From Takashimella koratensis (lineage: Eukaryota > Basidiomycota > Tremellomycetes > Trichosporonales > Tetragoniomycetaceae), in NCBI GenBank assembly GCA_003116875.1, contig BCKT01000011.1:186001-250000 (forward strand): 64,000 bases of DNA, written 5' to 3'. The translations under genes and the position numbers were made by a program. Below, one piece after another: positions 34,444-45,273 of the stretch. How positions within the stretch are numbered: position 1 is the stretch's first letter; each line of letters begins with the position of its first letter. Under the pieces are notes generated by a model, which worked only from the letters and a program-made list of their open reading frames with translations, was not told the origin of the DNA and did no database searches.

Positions 34444-35030
34444 TCAATCGGCTACGCTCATTTCTTCAGCCGTTTGCTGCTGAAGAACGTTGTGAAGCTT
34501 GAGTTGCACCATGCTGGAACCTTCACCTCTACCATGAGACCCAAGAAAGGCGACCAGGCTGTCCTTCATCTGATTGAGGTCGGATTCATTTCCTGACAGC
34601 ACAAAGAAGATGGGCGAGAGCACGCGATTCACTGAGTCGTACAATGGCACCCGAGCTCCCCTTCCTCGGGGTCTTTCCGAGGGGTCCGGAATAGCCACTA
34701 CTAACGTAGAGGTTGCCGAGCGATCAACACACGCGGCAAGCATCACGGTGGCAATCTCATCCGACTTCTCGGCAGGTGCACCCCTCTCTTCAGTCCACTC
34801 AATCTCAATGATGGGGGTAAGGCATCGATTTGACCCGGAAACCAAGCCAAATTTTGCATTGTCGGGGATGCTTGTGCCCATAAAAAGGTTGTTGGCGAGA
34901 GCTCTGAATATAAGTGAAAGGACTGCCCACAATGTGCATTGAGCACCGCGACGCGAGCTTGGGCTTTCTCCGGACTGAAACTTTCAGCAAAGTCGCAAAT
35001 GACATAAGAGTCTCTGTCACCTACGAAATT
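34444..35030 (-). pseudogene. Lineage-specific paralog fragment, copy 1 (decayed)
   Basis: Minus-strand sequence whose C-terminal part reads IEIEWTEERGAP, SDEIATVMLAACVDRSAT and NQMKDSLVAFLGS, matching the copy at 35081-35480 block for block. Upstream the reading frame is lost: a protein-like stretch (YVICDFAESFSPEKAQ, ARVAVLNAHCGQSFHLYSEL) lies in another frame around 34920-35020 without a plausible intron between. No family is recognised and no start codon is convincing. Probably a decayed gene. Confidence 0.5.
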
Positions 35031-35080
35031 TCATTGACAAGGCGCACAAGCTCAGAAACGCAATGCCAGGTCGACAACAG

Positions 35081-35480
35081 CTAGTCGCCACTGGACTTTG
35101 GCTGCCGAAAGGCGGAGACCTTGATGTCCACTTGCGATGTCGAAGAGAACAACGCGGACAGGCTCTCTTCCATTGCCTCTCTGTCCCCAACACTGCCAGA
35201 GACCATGGTGTACCTTGGGCTCACATCAACAGGCGATTGCTTGGTGTAGATCCGTGAGCCCTGAAAAGACTTTGTCGGAAGGGCGATGATGACGGCAGAG
35301 GACGTTGAAGGATCAGTACAAGCAGCAAGTAAAGTTGCGACAATCTCGGCGGATTGTCTCCAAGGTGCGCCCCGCTCCTCGATCCATTCGATGTCTCCTG
35401 AATCGAGCCTCAATCCTGAAAAGTACGTTTTGGGCTGTCTTTGGAATGTTCAGGTCATCGTCAGCGTCCACACATGCGAT
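35081..35480 (-). pseudogene. Lineage-specific paralog fragment, copy 2 (decayed)
   Basis: Reads DIEWIEERGAPWRQ, SAEIVATLLAACTDPSTSS and REAMEESLSALFSS, aligned with copy 1. Just upstream, DLNIPKTAQNVLFR (resembling SIPDNAKFGL of copy 1) is in a different frame, so a one- or two-base change separates the two halves. No consensus intron fits. It follows the stop of the 35500-36258 gene by under 100 bases and could be its detached 3' part. Confidence 0.5.
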
Positions 35481-35499
35481 GTCATATCTCGCTTACTCA

Positions 35500-36258
35500 T
35501 TAGTCTTCTTGTCCCATTTGCTGACTCTCAAATTTTTTCTGGGCTTCTTCGAAGTTGATGTTCTCTCTCGGCCACTTGTCCCGTTCCCATACTTTACTCT
35601 CCCAATTGTAAAACGAGACTTCGAATTTCTTGAAGCTCCATTCCTGACTCGCCGACTGAGAGTTCTCGGCGATGAAGTCTCGAGCGACTTTGCTCAAGCG
35701 GACGGTGGAAGACTCGGCGACATCTGTGTTCCAATGCCAACCAAACGCACCCAAACGGGGGAAGGACAGCTGCTTCTCAGTAAAGGAGCACGCTTGGCAG
35801 CTAAGCGCCACGAAATGGTTGTCCATGGTTGTCAAAATTGCACGGACGATGCGAGCGAGACAAGGGAACTTGGAGCCGGTTGTGGTATCATCGTCTTGGC
35901 TCCGACCATGGCGCCAATAAGGATTTTCAAAGAACAGCTCGCTCGCAATGTCGATCTTCACAGGAATCGACGACTTGCCACTGGGAACAATGAATGCGTG
36001 GATGACATGGGACTGATGTTCGGAAAAGTCATTTGCGCTGACTCATGATCAATAATGGATGTAAAGGTTATTGGAAAGTAGATATGATTTAGAGTGGCGC
36101 ATGTTAGACTCACTCATGAAGCTGCTCCATGAACCGCGCCAATTTCGCAACTTTGATGCTGTCTACAGGTTCACCTGATCGAGGACGCGAAGATCAGTAC
36201 GGATGTCTCTGGTGGAGAACACCAAGTAAGGGGGGCAGTCTTCGGAGTCGGAGCTCAT
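35500..36258 (-). CDS. Unrecognised small protein; 5' end uncertain
   Basis: A well-formed exon ends at 35500 and encodes VIHAFIVPSGKSSIPVKID, then a Trp-rich, charged second half (WSFKKFEVSFYNWESKVWER, NINFEEAQKKFESQQMGQED). An intron of about 70-80 bases with gtgagt...cag separates it from a 5' exon near 36100. The upstream ATG at 36258 (MSSDSEDCPPYLVFSTRDIR) is out of frame with the rest of that exon. A GTACTG...CAG intron of only 26 bases would join them in phase, but that is shorter than any intron I would trust. The gene may be intact with an odd 5' end or already decayed. Family not recognised. Confidence 0.45.
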
Positions 36259-36634
36259 GATGTGTGCTTGCGTGTGTGTGTCGATGCGCATGTGTGGGTC
36301 AAGGGGCTGAGGTACGCAGTGTTGAAAACAGATTGGACAAGTGGGGTTTTAGACCTGATGTGTTTATCCAACTCGAAGTGGACGAGTGTACAACGTTGAA
36401 CCCCGCGCGAAAGGTGAGGAGTGCAAGCTTGAAAGGAGAGCTTGTGCCACAAAATGTTGGGCATTCAAGGTCACGTGACTCAGCCGATCGCCAATGGTTG
36501 CTGATAAGTACGACTCGACGTCGCTTGCAAGTTGACCAGTTGATACGGCTCAGCCAGAGGCCAGAGGCCAGAGGGACAGACATCTGACTCCCCCTCATCT
36601 TCCATCGACTCTGGCGCGCGGCTAGTGACACATC

Positions 36635-37090
36635 ATGTCGATTCTGCGACCTCGTCTAGCCACGCTCGCCGATGTATCCGTCATCGAGGAGATCGTCCAG
36701 CGTGCATACTCTCCCTACATCGCTCGAATCGGCCGGCCCCCTGGCCCAATGCTCGACGATTACAAGGCACTGGTGGACGGCAAACGAGTCCATGTCCTCG
36801 ATCACGACGGCTCCGTTGGCGGGTTCGTCGTTCTTCTGCCCCAACCGGATGCTATGCTACTCGATAACGTTGCGGTGTCACCGTCGGCGCAGGGATTGGG
36901 ACTGGGTCGGAAGTTGCTAGGGTTCGCGGAGCAATCGGCCAAGGACGCAGGGTACCGATCGATCAAGCTCTACACAAACGAAATGATGACCGAGAACGTC
37001 ACCCTCTACACACGGCTAGGATACCAAGAGACACATCGAGCGACGGAGAAGGGGTTGAACCGGGTTTACATGAGCAAGCAGTTGTCGTAG
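36635..37090 (+). CDS. GNAT-family N-acetyltransferase
   Basis: Intronless gene for 151 residues, unusual in this intron-rich window. The GNAT acetyl-CoA site is clear: LLDNVAVSPSAQGLGLGRKL, with the QGLGLG pyrophosphate loop, about residues 73-92. The helix FAEQSAKDAGYRSIKLYTN and the final NVTLYTRLGYQE complete motif B. The N-terminus IRP-like element is LRPRLATLADVSVIEEIV. The acceptor substrate cannot be predicted. It is on the plus strand immediately outside the sugar-catabolic cluster, tail to tail with the MFS gene (37204), and its promoter lacks the CGGGYTCWT word, so I do not count it as a cluster member. Confidence 0.9.
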   Translation: MSILRPRLATLADVSVIEEIVQRAYSPYIARIGRPPGPMLDDYKALVDGKRVHVLDHDGSVGGFVVLLPQPDAMLLDNVAVSPSAQGLGLGRKLLGFAEQSAKDAGYRSIKLYTNEMMTENVTLYTRLGYQETHRATEKGLNRVYMSKQLS

Positions 37091-37203
37091 CGAGTGGTAG
37101 ATGGGCTCTGGTAAGCATCAGTGATTGAGATCCACCGCTGACCATCGAAGTACGCACGATGTGGGCCAGGAGAAACGGAATGCAATGCATGAATACATGG
37201 TGG

Positions 37204-38734
37204 TTAGACTCTAGTCATGATGGAAAAGTCTTTTTGTACATAACGCTTGGCTCCGCACAACGCCAACGCCGCAGCCAAGCCCAACCCTCCGCACAGCCCG
37301 ATACTAATTGCGTACGCATCAGCTCCTGACCTGTGCAGTGAGTCTTTCGAGTAGTTGATCAAGGTGACAGCGATTGGCTGGGCAACGAGTGCAGGAAGAA
37401 TGTTGCACGTCCAAATGACGGTCAACGCCGACTCGAGGAGTTCAGGGCCACCGACCGTGAGAGCGACAGGGGCCGCCATACTCCAAATCACACCGGCGAC
37501 GAGTCCCTGAATAATGGTGAAGACAATGAGGAGGGGATATGACTTGGCGGGAAGCCATAGAGCGAGGCAGCTGATGCCGGCAATGAAGTAGCAAAGGATG
37601 GCCATGTTGACTCGTCCAGCTCGGTCGGCGGCGAAACCCCAGAGGACTCTTCCGACCAGCTGGCCGACGGCCAAGACGGACTGGACAGTGGCTCCTTGGC
37701 TCTGAGAGAGACCAAGGCCGTTTGTGGTGAACGAGGCGAGGGTGAAGAGAGAGATGCAGAACGCCGCGACTGCAGAATGTGAGCAGCGGTTCGATCTCAT
37801 ATTGAATGGTGCGACTTACTGGCAAAGGCTCCCCACAGGTAGACGAAGGCAAGACCTGGGTGTCGCAGACAGCCCCAATTGAACTTGCCCTTTTTCGCTG
37901 ACACACTTCGCCTCTCCTTGATCAAGAATACGCATGGGAGCAGCACGGCGAATGAGACGCAACCGTTGATGATGAGGGAGTACTTGACGCCGACGCGCTG
38001 AAGGGCGAGCCGAGTCGTTTGAGCGAAGATCAGTCCACCCAGGCCAGACCCGGCGTTGAAAAGGCCTTGGGCGAGGCTGAGTCGATGGTTAAACCACTGG
38101 CACAATAGTGGATGCGAGGGAACAAGGATCTGTTGAGGCGTTAGGGAATGAACTAAGCGTTGCTGCTTACCATTCCTAGGCCGATGCCAAACAAGAAGCC
38201 TTGACATAATGCAAAGGTCGGAAACGTTTTGCATATCCCGGCGAGAACCTGTCCCAGCGAGACGCAAACTGCCCCTGCACAAGTCAGCCCGAGTCCTCTT
38301 CCACTTTACCGCTCACCGAGCAAGAACAACATGCGGAGACTCAAGTACTGGGAAATCCACTGCGCCGCCGGAGCCAGTGCCAACGCTGTCCCTATTGACA
38401 ACCCTCCTATCCAAGCATAGTTAAAGGCCGAGCCGCCCTGGTAGTAGTTCTCCTCCTGGTAATAGGCGCTGTACACCCCGTAGATTGTGTTGATGCCTTT
38501 GGTTATGAAGTCAGCTCCCGAACTATGCAGTCTGAGGTGCGACTCACCCCATGAAAGAGCTGTTATTGCTGTGAGGCAGCCCACAATGACCCAGCCATAT
38601 CCGCCATCGGGCACCTCCTCCTGCCCTGATTCGAGTACCTCGCGAGTGCTGCTGTTTGGGCTGATCCCTGCTTCGAGTTGCTTTTCGGGCGACGAGTCTG
38701 GCGAAGGTGGTAGAGACGGCTCGTTCATGGTCAT
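37204..38734 (-). CDS. MFS transporter, monocarboxylate-porter type
   Basis: Twelve-helix major facilitator of the fungal monocarboxylate transporter-like group. The N-terminus is a Ser/Pro/Glu-rich cytosolic segment followed by the family signature PDGGYGWVIVGCLTAI in helix 1. Later segments include NYAWIGGLSIGTALALAP, QGLFNAGSGLGGLIFAQ and, after the central loop, LAVGQLVGRVLWGFAADRAG, the second-half signature. At least four introns are visible; intron 1 starts at 38547 after SWG. The start ATG at 38734 is the first in frame; a second ATG follows two codons on. Plasma membrane location and organic-acid substrate are inferred from the family. It is divergent from the polyol dehydrogenase (39087) and shares its 352-base promoter. 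Confidence 0.9.
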
Positions 38735-39086
38735 GAGCAAAGAACAAGCAGACTCGGTCGTTTCCGACAATTTTCACTCTCCTCACCCAGCCCTTTTTAC
38801 ATGTCTTCAAGGCGCTCGCTTGTCCCTGCGGGGTTTCGCCTTTTCGCCCTCACAACTCATCCGCTCTGCCTAAACCTCGAGCCGAGGTTGTGTATGGGCT
38901 AGCCGGGGTCATTCTCCTCAAAATTATTCCCCGGTCCCCGCCAGGGTCTTCGGCTGAACCCGTCCCCCGGGTTCATTAACTTTTGTCGCCGAAACCCGCG
39001 TGACATAACCGGTCGCAGCTGCCTTTTTTTTTGAGATGGATCGTCGACCTTCTCAACTTCTCCTTTCGCATTCGGTACCAGACATC
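38735..39086. promoter_or_regulatory. Divergent promoter of MFS and polyol dehydrogenase genes
   Basis: 352 bases between the two start codons, G/C-rich in the centre. It contains cgggttcat at 38968-38976 and an inverted core gaacccg at 38956-38962, only 6 bases apart, giving a near-palindromic pair. The same word occurs in the other cluster promoters. Confidence 0.6.
38968..38976 (+). promoter_or_regulatory. CGGGYTCWT site 1
   Basis: cgggttcat, 111 bases before the dehydrogenase ATG and 234 before the MFS ATG. The flanking 11-mer ccgggttcatt is identical at 47922-47932. Confidence 0.5.
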
Positions 39087-40739
39087 ATGACCAGTAGCAA
39101 CGAGAATCAGAGGTGGATGTTCAACGCGGTGGAAACGCTCGCGTTGGAACAGGGAGAGGCGCCCGCGACATGTGGGCCGTACGAGTGAGTTGATACTGTT
39201 TGCTGGCTCGACTGCTCATCTGACTCTTGCAGGGCGATTGTTTGTCCCAAGAGAACGGGCCTTTGGTATGTGCCTAACGCAGAACAACGGCTGACCGCTC
39301 CAGCGGCTCTGATATGCATATCTACCTCAAAGGTCTTGTGAGTGTCAGCCGGCTCCTGGTGTCAATTAACCCTTAGATTCGCGGCAAACCGTTTAAAAAC
39401 CCGTTCGTCCTCGGTCATGAAACATCAGGATTGGTCTATCAAGTCGGCGAAAAGGTCACCAGTCTCAAAGTGGGAGATCGTGTAGCTCTGGAGGTAAGGC
39501 ACAACTCATGTCAAATGCTGACCAGGCAGCCGGGAGAAGCATGTCTCCGTTGCGTTCACTGCAAGACTGGGCACTGTAAGTTAACTAGCTTGACCATTGG
39601 TTGATATTTCAAGACCAGCACTGCGAAGACATGAAGTTTGCCGCGGCTCTTGGACGGGATGGCACGCTACAGAGCTACTATACTCTCCCCGCTGACCTGT
39701 GAGTTGAAGTCGTAACGCGAAGAAAGATCGATCACTGACGTGACTAGCTGCTACAAGCTTCCAGAAAACATTACGCTCGACGTCGGAGCGGTGGTAAGTG
39801 ATCAGTCCGCAATTAGCTTGGGATTCGACTAAAATCCCCAGATGGAACCTTTGGCAGTCGCCGTGCAGGCTGTTGCCCACATCGCGAAGCTCAGTCCAAC
39901 CTCAAACGTCGCTGTTTTCGGAGCTGGCCCAGTGGGTCTCCTGACCATGGCGGTGGCCCGTGCTTTCGGTGCTCGCCGTGTCATTGCGATCGATGTGAAC
40001 GCGGAACGATTGGAATTTGCGAAGGGATACGCTGCCACCGATATTTATGTTGCATGTGGAAAGCAAGCTGGAGAGGACATGCCTTCATACACCAACCGAA
40101 ATGTGGGGAGTAAGCCGTCGGTGGTGAGATGGTTGGGGATTGTGCTGATACCACTTGTAGGCAGACACCTTGAGGAGCGAGTTGAGCTTGGAGAGCGACG
40201 ACATCGACGTCGTCTTCGAGTGCACGGGGGCAGAACCTTGCATTCAGACCGGCATGCTTCTGTTGAAACGTCGAGGTACCATGGTCCAGGTGAGTGTGCG
40301 ATTGCCTCGAGTGCCAGCTCGCTAACCAGGTTTCAGGTCGGTAACTCGGCACCCTTTGCCAACATTCCTATGCTTACCATCATTAACCGAGAACTCACCG
40401 TAAAAGGATCATTCCGAGTATGTGTTTGATCAATGCGATGAAGCGCAGCCCGCTGACCGGGAACAGTATGGACCGGGCGCGTTCAAACTGGCGATTGATC
40501 TCGTCTCGAGGGGCTTGGTTGCCATTGAACCACTCATCACTCACTCGTACGTTTACTTCGGGGTCTGAAAGTCAGTTTGCTAAACCACGGTCAGATATTC
40601 GTGGGAGGATGCGGTCAAGGCCTTCACCACGACAGGCGCAGCGAAGGGCCCAGACGGCAAGATGGCTATCAAGGTTCTCAGTACGTCTCAACCTCAAGCT
40701 GGATAGCTAACAATCACAGTCAAGGGACCGGGAGAGTGA
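39087..40739 (+). CDS. Zinc-dependent polyol dehydrogenase (sorbitol/xylitol type, MDR family)
   Basis: Medium-chain dehydrogenase predicted to oxidise a polyol (xylitol, sorbitol or L-arabinitol) to a ketose with NAD+. The gene has many short introns; exon 1 starts [16 protein letters not shown]. The catalytic zinc ligands are in GLCGSDMH and LGHETSG. The structural zinc lobe is [19 protein letters not shown] (four Cys). The Rossmann motif is [20 protein letters not shown], followed by RRVIAIDVN, where the Asp favours NAD+ over NADP+. [29 protein letters not shown] and a final IKVLIKGPGE are typical of XYL2/SOR/LAD proteins. Exact polyol not determined. Cluster context (aldo-keto reductase, transaldolase, sugar porter) supports pentose or hexose catabolism through a polyol. 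Confidence 0.9.
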
Positions 40740-41237
40740 TCGATGCCGTGGTTCGTACACGCAAAATCCCGTTGTTCAAAATGTTCTTATGCATTGTCTC
40801 TGCTGCTTCCGTTTTTAATTAAAGAATACGCCGGGCACTAAAGAATTCAACCCAGTGAGATCTGCCTCCGAAACCTGTAGCCCCTTCACCGTCTACTTCA
40901 GGAAGCCCATGGGATGGAGGAGCTCGCCCGAATCGACCCCAGGCCTGAGAAAAGAGGTTCCCGGCGGATTTGTTCCCCTTAAAAAAACACGGATGTGAAT
41001 TTGTGGGGTTGAGCGGGCTCATTATCGGGGAAGACTGAACCGGTTATACGCGGCAGGGTTCTTGGCAAGTGGAGCTCCGAGATTCACAGAAACCCGAAAG
41101 TCGCCGGGTCTCAGAAAGTGAGTTTTACCTCGACACCCACATAAAAACCAAGCTTGGTGCCCTGTTGGTGCCCCAAGCAAACCCCACAACGTCCCTCACT
41201 TCGCTCCATCCTTTCCACATTCTCATCACTCCCCAAC
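40740..41237. promoter_or_regulatory. Sugar porter promoter region
   Basis: 498 bases between the dehydrogenase stop and the porter ATG, with no gene. Holds cgggctcat at 41014-41022, a related ctgaaccgg word at 41035-41043, and gttcccggcgg at about 40961. Confidence 0.5.
41014..41022 (+). promoter_or_regulatory. CGGGYTCWT site 2
   Basis: cgggctcat, 216 bases upstream of the sugar porter start codon; differs from site 1 only at the Y position. Confidence 0.45.
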
Positions 41238-43151
41238 ATGCGACGATCCGACTGGAGGCAGGTGACGGGGTACTTGCTGTACTGTTGTATGGCGTTCAAC
41301 ATCGGCAATGTCCTCTTCGGCATGTGAGTTGCTAGCACGTGGACCGTTGAGTGTACCTAGACTTACCGCGCTGTAGTGATACCGGCTCTTTTGGGTCCCT
41401 CCAAGCCCTACCAGCTTTCCTCCAACAATTTGGCACTCTCACCAACGGCAAGTATGCACTTTCAACCGAGCGCAAGTCCATCATGAACTCTGGTAAGTCA
41501 CCATTAACCACGTAAGACCTGTCACTAACCAATTCAGTTGTTTGGATTGGTAAACTCCTCGGCTGTGCTATCTTCGAGCCTCTCCTTGAGCGCGTCGGTT
41601 ACCGGAACGTTGTCTATGTCTTTTCATCCATTCAGGTCCTCGCTATCATCAGTAAGTCTTACCGTTGCTCACATTGTTAGAAACCTATCGCTGATACCTC
41701 CCAGTCGAGCTCACTTCGAAGGAGTGGATCCAATTTTCCGTAGGCCGTATCCTCGCATACATGGCGGTCGGTATCGCGGAGAACGCTGTGCCCAGTTACG
41801 AAGCCGAACTGGCACCGGCAGGTCTCCGAGGATTCCTCGCCGGCAACGTCCAGGTTTTCGTCCACATCGGTGCCATTTGGGGCGCATGCATGAGCTACGC
41901 TTTCAGCACCTCCACGTCACGCGCTGGGTGGATGGTTCCTGTCGCTGTTCAGCTTATCCCGCCTTTCCTTTTGTGCATCACCATCCCATTCACCACTGAG
42001 TCACCTCGATGGCTTGTCTCCACGGGTCGTAAGGTGAGTCCGCTATCTCTGAGCCTCGCTAACAACGCGCCAGGATGATGCAGTCGCGTCGTTGAACCGT
42101 ATTCGCCCGTCTGAGGACGTTGCTACCGGTAACACCGTCGCCGAGATCGACGCCTTCGACACCGCTCTTCAAGAAAGTCACTCGGTGGTACAAGCTGGAT
42201 GGCTCGACCTCTTCAGCAAGCGTTACCTGAGGCGTACTATTGTGAGTCGCACTCTTTCTTACGTTGGTACCGTGATCTCATATATTTGATCCAGATCATC
42301 GCCATCGTTTTCTTCTTCGAGCAGACTACCGGTCAGCAGTTCGCCAATTCTTACGGTCCAACGTGAGTAGATCATCTATCGACAAGGTCCTAACTTGTCC
42401 AGCTTCTTCAACTCGATTGGCTTGGCAGCCAAGTCTTTCCAGTACAGCATCCTGATCGCTCTTGCTGGCCTGAGTGGCTGCTTGATTGCCGTCGCCACGA
42501 CAGACATCATCGGACGTCGAGCTCTTTGCATTATTGGTGCCGCTTTGGCGACCATGTTTGCCGCTCTGATTGGCTCGCTCGGCTCCTTGAGTGTCCGCAG
42601 CGACGCCCAGAACAACGTCGTGATCGCGAGCGTCATCCTCTTGAACGGCGTGTGCAAGCTCGGTGTCGCGTCACAATGCTGGCTCATTGGCGCTGAGATC
42701 GGTGGCGCTCAGATGCGAAAACGTATGATTGCTTGGGCAACAGGGGTGGACGTCATCTCGGCTTTCCTTGTCACTTTCTGCACCCCGTACCTCCAAGCTG
42801 GCCCGGTTATCCAGCTCGGAGCCCGCGTGGGGTACGTCTTCATGGGACTCGCTGCGATCGCGTTTTTCTTCTTCATTTTCTTCTTGCCCGAGCTCAAGGG
42901 TCGGTCGCTGGAGGAGGTCGACGAGCTCTTCGAGGTAAGCCAAAACTATCCTGGACAGGCACTGACTCTCACAGCGCAACTTACACGCGTGGCAGTTCAG
43001 CAAGGCTGAAACTCACGGTACTGGGGCGATGATCGCCAACCTCGAACATGGAGGTGTCGAGCACAACGATGTTGAGAAGGTGAGCCGAAGCAGCCAGTGA
43101 ACTGAACTGACAGAACAGGCATCCGTCAAGCATGTTGAAGCGGAACAGTGA
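41238..43151 (+). CDS. Sugar porter (MFS, hexose/pentose transporter family)
   Basis: Twelve-helix sugar transporter of the plasma membrane. Exons start with MRRSDWRQVTGYLLYCCMAF and LFGIDTGSFGSLQALPAFL (the helix 1 FGxDTG signature). GRILAYMAVGIAENAVPSYE and ELAPAGLRGF correspond to the loop and PESPRWL-type motif (here TESPRWLVS). The second half opens with IIAIVFFFEQTTGQQFANSY (QQ signature of helix 7) and DIIGRRALCIIGAA, and ends LPELKGRSLEEVDELFE, the PETKG/SLEE equivalent. The C-terminal tail is hydrophilic (HGGVEHNDVEK). About nine short introns. Substrate cannot be read from sequence; the neighbouring reductase, polyol dehydrogenase and transaldolase suggest a pentose or related sugar. 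Convergent with the transaldolase gene, 302 bases between stops. Confidence 0.92.
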
Positions 43152-43453
43152 TCATTTCTGGTTCACTTTATTGGTTTAGGAACTCGGCAATGACACTTTG
43201 GTGCCCGTTAGCATGATTGTTTGCTTTGCAATATCTAGTACCCGATGTAAGCAAGATTGACACTTTTCTCAGTACAGCCGGGGCATGTGAGCATGAGGAT
43301 GGCTCCATCCTGTCAGATAGCGCAACGCAAACTTCGGCCTCTCATACGGACAACAGAGATTCAAGTTTTACAAATACTATAACATTCTACTCAAGTCTGA
43401 TTCCGACTTTCATGGTTCAACCACATGCATCACGCCAGTCGCTCCGTACTCTA
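43152..43453. other. Convergent intergenic region
   Basis: 302 bases between the stops of the sugar porter and the transaldolase; nothing recognised apart from probable 3' UTRs. Confidence 0.5.
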
Positions 43454-44842
43454 CTAAAGCATGCTCTTGAGAGTTGCCTTCAAGGTTTCTCCATCAGCCG
43501 CGAACCCACGAATTCCCTCGTGCAACTTGTCGAACGCCATCTGGTCGGCGAACAAGTCCCAATGGAAAGCGCCCTCGTTATTCAGGTAGCTGACCTTTGG
43601 CATGGGGTTTGCGGCCGCAGACTGGGCGGACAAGGCAACAGGGACGGGCTCGCTAAATTTCACTTCATCAGCGACTGAGATGGTTGGTGGATTCCGCGGA
43701 GAACTTACGTCGAGTCATGGAGCTCCTTCAAGACAAGAGGGTTGATGGTCAAGAAGTCACAGCCGGCGAGAGCCTTGACGTCGCCCGGTCGCTTGAAAGA
43801 AGCGCCCATGACGATCGTCTTGTAGCCGTGCTGCTTGTAGTAGCTAAAGTTGTCAGTCGCTCGAGCTATATGGTCGTAACTCACTTGTAGATTTTCACAA
43901 CCGACTCAACGCCGGGGTTCTCGCCCTCCGGGAATTCCTTTCCTTGGGTAGAACGATACCAGTCGAGAATCTCTGTATCAGCTGAGGTTCAGTGTATCTT
44001 GACTCACTCGTGCGACAAAGGGCGAGATGAGAGTCACTTCGGCTTCAGCACACGCCACAGCCTGAACAAAAGAGAAAAGCAATGTGAGGTTGCAGCTACG
44101 CTGGTGTTAGCCTTCTGGCGACATCTGCATGTTTTGAAGACCTACTGGATGCCCTCTTTCTCCAGCTGCTTGGCAGCCTGGATACCTTCCCAAGTAGAGG
44201 CAATCTGTAGCCGTCAGGACCTAACTACCTCTTCCGCATGAGGCATACCTTGATTAAGATGCGCTCCTTGGAAATACCGCTGGCCTCGTAAAGCCCAATC
44301 AGGTGTCGGGCTTTGTTGATGGTGCCCTCTGCCCACCTAGTCAGCGCCTGCAAGTCGGTCGAAGAGCCGACCCACCAATGTCGAACGAGTACTTGGCGTC
44401 AATCTCGGTAGAGACACGACCGGGGACGATCTTGAGCAGCTCTTTCCCAAACTCCACCAGAAGGAAGTCCATAGCGTTCTCGGTCTGCGCCGCGGCATCG
44501 CTTCCCAGATTTCAGCTATTTTTCCGAAGCAATGTCACGAATTGTGAACTCACCCGCCCTGCTTCTTCGCAAAGTCGACAGCGACCTGCATGAGCTGCGC
44601 ACATGCGGGGACTTTGGTCGCGTTGAGGCTGAGATGAAGTCAGAGGCTCAACTTCCATGAGGCATTAGGGTAAACATACATCAGAGTAGGGTTTGTTGTC
44701 GCATCTTGCGGCTTGAAGATGCTAATCGCGGTGAAATCGCCGGTGTCCGCCACGACAGTGGTGCCCGAGCTGCAATTCATGAGCGACCATCCACCAAAGC
44801 AGAAGTCACTCACGCCTTGAGAGCGTCCAAAGAAGTCGACAT
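43454..44842 (-). CDS. TAL1: Transaldolase
   Basis: Non-oxidative pentose phosphate enzyme that transfers dihydroxyacetone between sugar phosphates, cytosolic. The protein starts [20 protein letters not shown] and contains [11 protein letters not shown], the N-terminal signature. [20 protein letters not shown] carries the Schiff-base Lys in [48 protein letters not shown] and [16 protein letters not shown] are all intact, so the enzyme should be active. The C-terminus ends ATLKSML. At least six introns split the gene. A transaldolase inside a sugar cluster, rather than as a lone housekeeping gene, is the notable point; a second copy elsewhere in the genome is plausible. It is convergent with the sugar porter and tandem with the zinc-cluster regulator. 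Confidence 0.95.
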
Positions 44843-45273
44843 GATGCTGTAGAATGAGGTTCTGTGCTGTATCGTTGAAAATTAGAAGGCAAGGACTAAA
44901 TTCTCGCTGTTGACCAGCCTTAATACATGAACAGCCATCCGGCATATACCGGAAGAAAAGCTCGGCGGGTTCTTCGGCATCCACGGCAAGCAAAATGAGT
45001 CCGGAAGGTGAAGGGTGCGCGCTGCCAAGCGATGCCCACTATATGACTCGATGCATATAAATATCGTACATGGGCGTTAGGCAACAAAGCATGAGAGTAC
45101 AAATGAACATAGGTGACCGGCTACCACCATGCCCGAAAGACAAAAGAGAAGACTATATTGCGGGCCAGTTTTGACTGGCGATTATGGTCCCGTGTTACTT
45201 GTCCTGGCGTCCATCATGGACTTCCTATGTCATGGGTAAGCCCTGCTCTCCATACGCGTCAAACGAGCACAAC
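44843..45273. promoter_or_regulatory. Transaldolase promoter and regulator 3' flank
   Basis: 431 bases between the transaldolase start and the regulator stop. It holds cggcgggttcttcggc at 44963-44978 (CGGGYTCWT at 44966-44974), plus two more CGG or CCG triplets nearby (tataccgg, gtccgg). No gene is supported, although a strong gtaagt donor directly overlaps the regulator's stop codon, so a further regulator exon here is possible. Confidence 0.5.
44966..44974 (+). promoter_or_regulatory. CGGGYTCWT site 3
   Basis: cgggttctt, 124 bases upstream of the transaldolase start codon (gene on the minus strand), followed directly by cggc. Confidence 0.45.

Noticed and set aside
36635..37090. GNAT gene as part of the catabolic cluster
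   Set aside because: Adjacent, but its upstream region lacks the CGGGYTCWT word and acetyltransferase activity has no obvious place in the pathway.
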